A DNA stretch of 64,000 nt from Agroathelia rolfsii (Eukaryota > Basidiomycota > Agaricomycetes > Amylocorticiales > Amylocorticiaceae). Numbering within the stretch: position 1 is the first letter of the stretch; each line of letters opens with the position of its first letter. The notes beneath the pieces are model-generated. The model was not told the DNA's origin, did not search any database, and worked only from the letters and a program-made list of their open reading frames with translations. A program made the translations under genes and the position numbers. The DNA is taken from contig JABRWF010000004.1 in NCBI GenBank assembly GCA_018343915.1, positions 1,922,001 to 1,986,000 of the forward strand, given 5' to 3'. This document shows, piece by piece, positions 23,156-32,482 of the stretch.

Positions 23156-25452
23156 ATGCTATCCCCCCTCAGGAGATCACCTCCTTCAACAGCAATGTCG
23201 TCCGGTGACTTATCTAACAGAGCAACCTTGACGTTCGCTCAGCAACTACAGCTGGGTACCGTACTGGTATACCATGCCGATCTACTCCTCTGCGCTGCAC
23301 TCTTGTTTATTTTCATGTTCAATGTCCCTCGGATGATTGCCCGTTTCGCCCGACTCTCTGACTGGGCCAAGGGGCACACATTATACCACTCCAGTAATCC
23401 CGGACCCAAGCCATCGATACCGCCTCATCGATCGGCTTCACATGCAAGGAGAGCAAAGACCCTGGCATCTAGCCAAGGTCTCGAAGCTGCACCCTCAAGC
23501 GCGAGCGCATACTCGTATTCACAATCTGTCATGACCTATACACACCCACGCTACAAACAACAAGAGGCGGTATACCCGTCCTTTCCACCTCACGTGCGCT
23601 CATGGGCAAGCCTGTTGCCCCGCTTAACGCCAATGGCCCGCTTTCGATTGAACAGCGGTTTCTCGATTGGCCAAAGTGTCATCTTGCTATTGTACACGGG
23701 CGTGATGATATACTGCTCCTTGTATAAATCAAATCCATTTACGGATCCGCTCCGGACGGGATTCGTGGCGATGTCGCAGATCCCGTTTGTGTATGCGTTT
23801 GCGGGAAAGAATAATATTGTTGGGTTGTTGATTGGATATGGTTATGAAAAGGTGGGATCATTTCTCGGTCTTTTTATCCAATATTTTTTAAGGTGATTGG
23901 GTGGCTCACAGATAAATTATTTACATCGTTATGCCGGACAAGTTATTGTTGTACTAAGTGATATCCATGCATTAGGATTTAGTAAGTACGCTTTATCCGA
24001 GACTTGTCTTTTTGCGTTCTAAGAGTCGCCGTAGTTTATGAATGGTCTCTCAGTGGTACATTCCACAAGTACGCAAGACAGCCGTCTATCATATGGGGAT
24101 TTATAGCTTTAGCCTGTGTCAATGTTCTGTATTTAACATCCACATCTTTCTGGCGTCATAAACTTCATACTACGTTCCTGACGACACACTTCGTATCATT
24201 CGTCATCTTTCTACCAGCTGTAAGCGCTTTTCTCTGCATCGTTTTCTTCACTTCCTCAGATGGAAATTAACGTAATCATGCTACACATCATCATTATCTG
24301 CACAGATTACGATGCACGGCCCTCTTATTCGGCCCTACGCTCTCGCCGGAGTAGGCATTTATGGATTCGACGTTCTTTTCCGTGTCATCAAGACACGGCT
24401 ATGCACTGCACGCCTAGTCCCTATGCCCTCTCTATCTATGACGCGCGTTGAGGTCGCCAGCCTCAACGCGGGCTGGCGCGCAGGTCAGCACGTCCGCCTG
24501 CGCGTGCTATCTTTCCATATGGGCTGGCTCGGCTGGACCGAGAGCCATCCGTTCACAATTGCCAGTGTAGCTGGAGATGGTGGTCTCGTGCTCCTGTGCA
24601 AGAGGGCCGGGGATTGGACTGAAAAACTGTACGCACTGTCCAAGCATGTTGGATACGGAGATGAAGGGGCTATGGAAAGTGCTGTGAAGGTTGTTGTTGA
24701 GGGCCCATATGGTCGGCGTTCGGCATTGTTTGCACTGCCATGACATTTTGTTGATTTCATTTTGCAGGAGGACCAGGGTATACTGTATTCGCTAGTTACT
24801 CGGCGGCTGTGTTCGTGGTTGGGGGCAGTGGTATCACCTTTGCACTTGCTGCACTGCAAGAACTTGTACAGGCTGATCTCGCGGGCAAGAGCCGCGTTAA
24901 GATCATAGAATTAATATGGAGTGTACAGGATCCAAGTAAGTCAGCCTTTCCCTTCCATTTGATCTGATGATTACGACTGACATATCGTATTGTTCTATTT
25001 TCAAGCCTCTCTCATCCCCTTGTTGCCATTGTTCAGCACCCTACTTGAGCAGTCACAAGGTCCATCTCTTTCCGCGCTGCGGATTCAAATACATTATACA
25101 CGAGCTAGTGGAAGCCCCCTTCCTCCGAAGGAGTCTCTCCCCCAGGGCCTCACGTTAAGCAGCGCAAGACCGAAGTTAGGCAAAGCCCTCGACTCGGTTC
25201 TTGCCCGGTGTGTTTCCCTTGGTGCTGGCATCAAGGACGATGAGCGCATTACTGGTGTTGTAGTAGGTGTCTGTGGACCTGTTGGCATGGGTGATGATGT
25301 AGTCAAAGCTGTAGGTAAGATTGAGGAGCGGCGGCGAAGAGCTGTCGGTGGTGTAGAAGTACACGAAGAGTGAGTAAAATTCTCGAACACATCTTCGTCT
25401 ATTATCTGCTGTGTAACTCATCACTGCCTCTGTCAGAGTGTTTGGCTGGTGA
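23156..25452 (+). CDS. Ferric-reductase-like transmembrane flavocytochrome
   Basis: Transmembrane metalloreductase of the FRE/NOX superfamily, moving electrons from NADPH through FAD and two hemes to extracellular Fe(III) or Cu(II). After splicing about seven exons I see an N-terminal membrane segment (LLLCAALLFIFMFNVPRMIARF), a Ser/Pro loop, further helices, the heme-binding stretch GYEKINYLHRYAGQVIVVLSDIHALGF with two His 14 apart, and a second His-containing stretch (KLHTTFLTTHFVSFVIFLPA). The FAD-binding motif HPFTIAS lies at 24548-24570, followed by EGPYGGPGY, the NADPH-binding GGSGIT, CGPVGMGDDV and the typical terminal FGW. All key blocks are present, so the gene seems intact. An alternative start is the in-frame ATG a few codons on (MSSGDLSN). 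No ferroxidase/permease partner is visible nearby. Confidence 0.88.
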
Positions 25453-25911
25453 TCCGATCGTAGAATAATTAGACTGGCAGTAGGAAAGTCGTCAGGGCTG
25501 CCGCTGCTACCACTGCTACTGAGGCGTGGTCTGGCTTTAGTTCCTCTCTCATATCCTTTCAAGTTTTGCTTCTCTTGACACTCCAAAATACCATGTATTT
25601 TTTTCTCATTCATGCGTTACATTACTGGTGTATATTAGCCAAGAAGGATGTCTTGGAAGCTGAGACCAAACAACAACAGCGAAAGCATGGACAAAAGAAA
25701 TGAAAGAACAGTGCTGAAAGCCAGCTGCCCTACCGGGATGACCAACATGATGTATGAACTGTCGAAAATGCCCACTCGTAGTATATACTTTTACAGGCAA
25801 TAACAAATATTTACCAAATCCACTAAGCATAACAGACAAGATAATAGCATCAACAATTTAATCAACAAACTACATGCTAATAGCTTGCATCAACAAGTGA
25901 GTAACCAAAAT

Positions 25912-27079
25912 TCACCCCATCCACGGACTCATAGCGAAACGAAAGAGCCTCTTGAACGAAATCATAAAGCACAGGCCGAAAATCTGTTTCCACATCGAGC
26001 TTTGAGAATGATCATCCTCTCGCTGGGTATTCACCCCATTAGAAGTTTGGATGCCAATCTTGGATGCATAATCATGTAGTTCCGCCGCCAAAGATACCAT
26101 GTCGCCACGCTCGGCGGGGTCCTTGGACCACCGTTTGTTGATCCAATCGCGCAATTCCTCAGAAATATCGGTGAGGAGAATGCCTTCCTCATTGCGCCAA
26201 TTAGGTGCTTGACCTTCCTCTATTGCTTTGAGCCTTTCCCCATACTTTCGGATTTGGTAGTGCGGCTCCCGTCCAGTAAATATCTAAGAAAGTTGAGTAA
26301 AAGAAAGTTTATCAATTATACCAGACCCATGATGTACACACCTCGTAAGCAGTGCAGGCGAAAGCCCAAACATCGGATGCTTTGGTATGAACGACATTGT
26401 CTTCTAAAAGCAATTCCGGTGAGAAACGTCGGACGTTGAGTGTGGAGAAGGATACGGTCAACCCCGTGTGAGCGTTCTCAAAACGGGAGAGACCAAAATC
26501 ACAGATAACACTGCGACCATCGTTGCCAATAAGGACATTACTCTGTGTAAACAAAAATGCGATGAATTAGATCATTTGTGTGTTGACTCAATATATAACC
26601 CACAGGATTTAAGTCGCCGTGGATGATATTGAGTGAGTGCATATATGCTAGTCCATTAGCAATATCGCACACCTATGTTCGACACGAAGCCATGATTAGA
26701 CATATGCAAGTGAATAGCAAGGTTGACATCTTACAATGCAAAGCCGCTCTAACCACGTCTTTGGATTTTTGTGCAAATAATCGGATACACTTCCGTTGTC
26801 GAACCATGGCATAATTAAACCAGCTATAATAGGTTTTGCTGTTCTATATTGGATAGTTTGTCCCAACAACGAAACTATGTTGGGATGATCCAAACAACTC
26901 ATCATAAGGGCTTCGTGGTAAATTTGCTAGAAATGGCTGTCAGCTAATTATCTGTGCTGTTTATGTCAATGACGTACCTTCCACAAGTAATCTGCGTCTT
27001 GTCGCTTATTCCTTGTAAGGATCTTTACCCCAACCTGCTTTATGTAAAGCGGCAGGATTGGGACATGAGAATCAACCAT
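25912..27079 (-). CDS. TKL-like protein kinase, 5' end uncertain
   Basis: Basidiomycete tyrosine-kinase-like Ser/Thr kinase. Exons read in order: VGVKILTRNKRQDADYLWK with the ATP-binding Lys, QIYHEALMMSCLDHPNIVSLLG (alphaC Glu region), IMPWFDNGSVSDYLHKN (hinge), LAYMHSLNIIHGDLNPSNVLI (catalytic loop), SVICDFGLSRF (DFG), RRFSPELLLEDNVVHTKASDVWAFACTAYE (activation segment), and REPHYQIRKYGERLKAIEEGQAPNWRNEEG. A C-terminal tail beyond the kinase domain ends SPWMG with the stop at 25912-25914. The catalytic core is intact. The glycine-rich loop is not recognisable; the ATG at 27079 is the simplest start, and upstream coding-like sequence to 27197 (ATG, MAAVDDMIVLAERAFK) cannot be joined in frame by any donor I can find. 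It may be truncated. Confidence 0.7.
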
Positions 27080-27366
27080 AACTGCAGAGTAGGACCGGGC
27101 TTACTACTGTCCCAAGTCGTTGGTCATTGGATGTATCCAGGATATTGGCCTTGAAAGCTCGCTCGGCCAAAACAATCATGTCATCCACTGCAGCCATGTT
27201 TCCCTCAGGCGACACCCCACCCTTCAGAGACTTTGAATGCTCTGTTACCGAAATCGGAGTTTCAAGGACGTTTGTCTCGCAAGAATAATCTCATCGACAG
27301 ATTGACTAGCCCTCTGCCATCGGATATGCGAAGTCTATTGGTTGCGAGTATGGGTTAGGGTAGGGA

Positions 27367-27845
27367 CGCGCCGAAAGTTGCCATCAAATTTGTGGAGAAA
27401 TATGGCAAGGAAGCGCACGAAATACTTGCGAATGAAAACCTTGCTCCCAAGCTTTATCACTATCGACGCGTCCTGGGTGATATGTATATGGTGGTCATGG
27501 AACACTTGCACGGGTGGCAGCCGATGGAACAGTTTAGCAAAGGCGAGCTTTCGGACTCGGTATTCAAAGACATCAAAAAGGTGCTAGAAAAGCTAGGCAA
27601 GAGCAACTATGTCTATGGCGACTTCAGAGCAGTCAATATCATGATTGATGCTGCAAAACAACATGCAAAGATAGTCGACTTTGACTGGACTGCGAAAGAA
27701 GGCGAAGACAGATAATCCCTGGCAATCAATACAGCCGAACTCAAGAGTGAATGGCATCCGGACGTCCGGGGTGGGGGGTGGGGGGATGATGTAGGAGCAC
27801 GACGAGTATGCGCTAGAAGAGGTATTGATGTTAAATTACAAGTAA
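27367..27845 (+). pseudogene. FunK1-like protein kinase remnant
   Basis: Looks like the C-terminal part of a fungal kinase-like protein of the type common in Agaricomycetes. Readable pieces: KVAIKFVEKYGKEAHEILA, APKLYHYRRVLGDMYMVVMEHL, YVYGDFRAVNIMID (catalytic-loop-like, Asp present) and AKIVDFDWTAKEGEDR (DFD in place of DFG). A TAA at 27713-27715 then interrupts, where relatives continue with a Tyr; in-frame SLAINTAELKSEWHPDVR follows, and past a G-rich run (27764-27785) a different frame reads EHDEYALEEVLM. So the sequence shows at least one in-frame stop and one apparent frameshift. No N-terminal half is visible. It is back to back with the TKL-like kinase. Confidence 0.7.
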
Positions 27846-28367
27846 CTTGCATTCACGACCAATCTGTATACTAAAAGATACCAAATGAATTAGAAAGGAC
27901 GAACATTGAATGTGGATCAAATAATTACTGTTGCTGAATGGACAAATGCCTTTCTTTGGAGTACTTTCTATTGCCGTATTATTCAACACTACAACTCTTC
28001 AGCACTTCGGCACCCTTCACCCTCTTCCTTTGGGGCATAGACTATTTGTAGGTGTTGATGCATCGTTGACGACGACGAGTATGTGAAGTCTTGTATTTAT
28101 GTCGTGGTTTGCCTCAAAATAGGCATACCATAGGTGCGTATTTCGACAGTTTTCATATATCGCACACTGATTATTCACAAAGGGTATCTAGTTATAGAAT
28201 CATCTAGGAATTTTATTTGCTCTGTCGTTTGACTTCCAAGATATCCTTGTTGACATGCATAGCATAAACTTAATACACGACAGCGATGTAACGCATGGAT
28301 AAGAAAAAAGTACATGATATTTTTAGGTGTAGTAAGAAAAGGATGTGAGTGAGAAACCAAAGCCAAA
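27846..28367. other. 3' flank, no supported gene
   Basis: Between the kinase remnant and the 3' end of the eL28 gene. AT-rich with no coding signal seen. Confidence 0.4.
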
Positions 28368-29339
28368 CTATGCCTCGGCGGCGGCGGCAGCGGCAGCAGC
28401 CTTGGCGGCCTTGCCTCTTGGCTTCTTGGCGGGCCGGCCCTTGGGCTCCTTCTGGGCAAGGTAGAGTTGAGAAACACGGGCAATGGCAGCCTGATTAAAG
28501 GTGAAAAGGCGTCAGTGATATCATTAGAATGATAAAACGAAAAGAGGAGAGTTGGAAGGTGTTAATAAATGTATGCGTCAAATCACAATGCCCAGCATGA
28601 AACATGAGCGAGTTGAATAGCGATATAACGCGGCTCGTTGGATCGAATGGATTCAAGGAGCCTTGGGTGTCAATATTGCAAACATGTCCACGCCCAGCCT
28701 TCATCGTGCACATCTACCTCCCGTTTAGGATGAAGATGGCTCCAGTGGGTTCTAACGAGAGTGCGTTCGAATATCGCCAGATGATCTGGCACAAAAAGGA
28801 TTCTATGGCTTTCAAAGGGGGTATACTTGCCTTCCTGAGGTCAGGGCGGTATGCCCTCCTAGCAAAGCTGGCAGTGATGCCAAAGGCACGACGAGCGCCG
28901 GAGCTCTTCTTGATGAAGGTCTTTTGATGAGAAGAAGCAACACCGTGGGGCGTAACCTCGTTCTTACGGCTACGGATTACGATACCATTGCCAGAGTCGG
29001 TGACATGGAGGGTCTACATAGCAAATCATAAATATAGATTCCTCTAGTTTGGGGATGAATCGAGTAGCAAAAACCTTCTCGTTAGCGAGACCCGAGTATT
29101 TGTGCGAGTGCAGGTTCGTCAAGTTTCCCTAAAGTACAGGAATATTTAACCCTGAGGGTTCGGAAGAGTGTAAAGCTATCAGAAAGACCAACAGGCTCCT
29201 TGGAGAAGATGGGTCCCTCAGGAAGACGCTTCACAATGAAGGAGTTATATTTCTGTTTGCCAAGAGTTCAACAAGCAATTTCGGACCATCCAGCTACATT
29301 ACACACACGGAGAAGGAGCCACTGGAGATCGGCGGACAT
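28368..29339 (-). CDS. RPL28: Ribosomal protein eL28
   Basis: Cytosolic large-subunit ribosomal protein. The first exon encodes MSADLQWLLLR (start at 29339), spliced to KYNSFIVKRLPEGPIFSKEPVGL, then NLSLHKYSGLANEKTLHV, VIRSRKNEVTPHGVASSHQKTFIKKSSGARRAFG, ARRAYRPDLRKAAIARVSQL (written near 28790-28870 and 28440-28490) and a basic alanine-rich tail ending AAAAEA. The opening MSAxLQWxxxR and the block YRPDLRxAAIxR are diagnostic of eL28. About six exons, which is intron-rich as usual for ribosomal protein genes of these fungi. Shares a 195-bp divergent promoter with the uL1 gene. Confidence 0.92.
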
Positions 29340-29534
29340 CTTGACAAGAAACTGGCGGTAGGGGGACGCTGTGGACGGCAGTGACGGCGATGAGACAAGC
29401 GGCCTTTGTTCACGTGATATGGCTTGCTGACATAAACTGTACAGACCCAGATCAGAAGCTCCGCACATTGGTATTACGGGCGGTGGCTGTGCGCGCTTTC
29501 CTCGTAGTACAGTCCCCCTCAAGACTCCATCGAT
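29340..29534. promoter_or_regulatory. Bidirectional ribosomal protein promoter
   Basis: 195 bp between the ATGs of two divergent ribosomal protein genes (eL28 on minus, uL1 on plus). It must contain both 5' UTRs and promoters. I did not recognise a specific factor site with certainty. Co-regulation of the pair is inference. Confidence 0.7.
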
Positions 29535-30478
29535 ATGTCGTGTGTATCTAGCGCAACCAGGATGTCATGAACACTAGGAATTGACTGTATTTCTAGTTCA
29601 AAACTCTCAGCGTCAAGCGTGCGGGCCTCGATCAAGGACCTCCTTACTGAGTCCCAGGAGAAGCAGCGCAACTTTGTTCAAACCGTCGAACTCCAGATCG
29701 GTCTCAAAAACTACGACCCTCAGCGTGACAAGCGTTTCTCTGGCACTGTCAAGTATGATAATATGTGTAATGGTGGTGCAAGCGATCCTGATTCTTTCCC
29801 CTTCATTTCAGGCTCCCACATGTGCCCCGTCCTCGCATGAGCATTTGCATTCTCGCCGATGCTGCCGACATCGATCGTGCCAAGCAGATCGAGCTCGAGT
29901 ACATGTCTGTTGATGACCTGAAGAAGTGGGTATTCCTACCCCCTCCAAGAGCAACATTGGGTGTTAATGCATAATTTTGCAGGCTCAATAAGAACAAGAA
30001 GCTCGTCAAGAAGCTCGCCAAGAAATTCGATGCTTTCCTTGCTTCTGAGACGCTCATCAAGCAGATTCCTCGTATCTTGGGTCCCGGTCTCTCCAAGGGT
30101 ATATCGTGTTTTTGCAAAAGCAAAGATCCCATGATACTGACTTGCGATGACACAGCCGGCAAGTTCCCCACGCCCGTGTCCCACTCCGAGGACCTCACCA
30201 ACAAGCTCACTGAGGTTCGCTCGACGATCAAGTTCCAGCTCAAGAAGGTCCTCTGCTTGGGTGTTGCGGTTGGCCACGTCCAGATGACTGATGATCAGCT
30301 CCTGGGCAACATCATGCTTAGTAAATCTATCTCGACAGGGTGTACACATTTGAATAAGTCTAATCAATTATGTGTTGCAGGCATCAACTTCCTCGTTTCG
30401 CTGCTCAAGAAGAACTGGCAGAACGTCAAGTCGCTGCACATCAAAAGCACTATGGGCAAGCCGATCCGCTTGTTCTAA
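29535..30478 (+). CDS. RPL1: Ribosomal protein uL1 (L10a)
   Basis: Cytosolic large-subunit protein that forms the L1 stalk and guides tRNA exit. Six exons. The first coding exon is only five bases (ATG TC, 29535-29539), joined to 29597 so that the protein begins [18 protein letters not shown]. Then follow [44 protein letters not shown] (the family's RFSGTVxLP), [55 protein letters not shown], and the end [21 protein letters not shown], which is identical in type to human L10a. The stop is at 30476-30478. Length (about 217 residues) is normal. Without the 5-base exon no methionine start in the right frame is available near this position. Confidence 0.93.
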
Positions 30479-30782
30479 ACGACTGTAGTCGTAGTACAGA
30501 CGTAGAATTGGTGGTCCAAATAACAATGCATGTAGGATATGACTGAGGGTGAGAAGGGAGGGGATATCACACTTTGCAAAACATGAAGCCCCGCACGCTT
30601 GGACCAACGGCTCCGAAGGGGGAGAGACCGATTGGGAGCTGATGTGATCTCTCTTTACTGTATCGCTTTTTCTGGATGTCTTTATATGTATCCTTATCAC
30701 ATCGATTCTTACATTTGCCATTCTAATTCCTGGTGTGGACATGCAAACGTAGTATTTGGATGTGGGATGTGAAATTACAAAG

Positions 30783-32067
30783 TTATCCGAATCTTTGTTT
30801 AGCTAACTGCTGGAACATGTCCATGGTGGCCTTTTCCTTGTCTCTCATGGCACTGGTTCTTTCGCGAGCCGCATTCATTCGTTCCTCACGCGCGCCTTGG
30901 GTCTTTTGCTGGTAACGTGCACGAGCAGCATCCCGCCTCGCGATCCTAATCGAACACAACATGAGACAAATTATCAATGAGGATTGTGCATATACCAAAA
31001 ACGTACTGTTCCTTGAAGCTATCGCCACCGCCCATCAGCGAGCTCTCGTCCATCTCCATAAAGCCATCCTCGCCCCTCTCGCGGAAGGCACGGTCGCCGT
31101 CACGCTGTGCGCGTTTCTTCTCGAGCATGCCCTCCCTGCCGACGGGTTTGGGACCGACCATCTCCTCGAGACGGTCACGCACATCGCGCTTGTCGCGCTG
31201 GCGCTCGTACTTGCGCTCGGCTGCGGCGGATTCGGCTGCTGCCTCGCGCGCCAGAGTGAGGTCGTTGGAGGAGGGGAGGGTTGGACCTTGGGCGCGGCCA
31301 CGGCGCGAGGATGAAGAAGGCTTGTCGTCATCGTCGTCGTCGTCATCATCATCATCGTTCAGGTTTGTGCGTCGGGAGGAAGGGCCTGTGGTGGCGTAGG
31401 TATCGGATTGGACCGAGTTACGGATGGCGAGGAGGGCGTCGGAGTCGACGCGGGAGCGGTTCTTGGCGAAGGACCATTGGAAGCCTGTTTGGGAGCTTGC
31501 GCGTTGTGTGCTTGGGTCGATGCCGCGATAGAGGGTGTCTGAGAAAGAGGGTGGGCCATTCTGGAAGTGGATAAGTTGGAGAAAGACGTACCAGGTAGTT
31601 TACCGCGATTCCAAGCCTTGATTCGGGGGACGGTGTTTAGGACGTGAATGGTGATGACGGTGTTGGGGTATGCATTACCTTTACAAACTTGCGAAAGTAG
31701 CTTGGGTGATTATCCAAAGTTGTTGGCTATATGCACGGTGATTTGAAAGTAGACTGTAAGCGTACCTTCTGGCTTTTTCACCTGTTATTTCATCGAGATA
31801 CTGCAAAGGGTTTTGAGTTATATTTATTGCGTTTCTGGCTGGAATGACTCATACCTTGTTCTTCTCATCCTTGAGCCACACCCTGAACTCGTCCGACTTG
31901 CGAAAGTAGTCTGAAGATGAGAGGGGCTTGGCGCCCCATGGAAGGTTGACGTCCTTTTCAGGCGAGTGCGAGCGTGATCGCGACCGAGAGCGGTGGTGGT
32001 GACGGCTGGTGCGATGGCGAGAAGGCTCACGCTCTGGGGAACGAGAGCGAGAGTGACGAGAAGGCAT
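30783..32067 (-). CDS. SCI1-like conserved nuclear RS/acidic protein
   Basis: Conserved eukaryotic nuclear protein resembling plant style cell-cycle inhibitor 1; biochemical role not established. Starts at 32067 with an Arg/Ser-rich head (MPSRHSRSRSPEREPSRHR, HHHRSRSRSRSHSPEKD). The diagnostic core follows: PWGAKPLSSSDYFRKSDEFR, VWLKDEKNKYLDEITGEKAR, RYFRKFVKAWNRGKLPDTLY. Then a Ser/Pro/Thr linker, a run of ten Asp encoded by alternating GAC/GAT codons (about 31326-31356), a charged coiled stretch (AAAERKYERQRDKRDVRDRLEEMVG), the block EMDESSLMGGGDSFKE, and a basic C-terminus ending AKQRFG. Three or four introns. The RS head suggests a link with splicing, but that is inference. Convergent with uL1 and divergent from the RNA helicase gene. 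Confidence 0.8.
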
Positions 32068-32300
32068 GTCAATGAGGGAGGGGCACAAAGCTTCCGGTGG
32101 TGGCCATGGTTGCAAATGTCTTATGATCTCCTGCAACTTGGCTCATGCTTTATGATACAGCCCCTTTAATAAATCAACCACACTTCCCACATTGGGTCTT
32201 CGAAAGTAGCATAACCTCGCGACCTTCAGCTCAAGCTTTGTCCGTTGTCAATGATCCAAACCGTAAAACAACGGACGTTATCTTTCAAAGAGCCGCCCGC

Positions 32301-32394
32301 GCTAGGGTCCTGTAAGAAAAGGAAAAACTGAATTGTAAGTAAAGGGGCGTGCCTTTACACAATTCAGTACCGGGCTTTCTTACAGGACCCTAGC
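32301..32394. mobile_element. MITE-like inverted repeat
   Basis: A 94-bp near-palindrome. The outer 19 bases (GCTAGGGTCCTGTAAGAAA) are identical in inverted orientation at both ends, and a second inner pair (ACTGAATTGT...AAAGG) also matches. It is flanked by the direct repeat CCGC (CCCGC if the last base is shared), which could be a target duplication. No coding capacity. It lies 89 bp upstream of the helicase ATG in a 415-bp divergent promoter region. It could instead be a simple hairpin; no second copy is present in this window. Confidence 0.65.
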
Positions 32395-32482
32395 CCGCGC
32401 CACCTTTTTTTGAGCCTCGTGCCTTGGCATATAAAGCTAGATGCATTTCCTGTGCTTTCGTCCGTAGGCTTACTCCTGCGTC

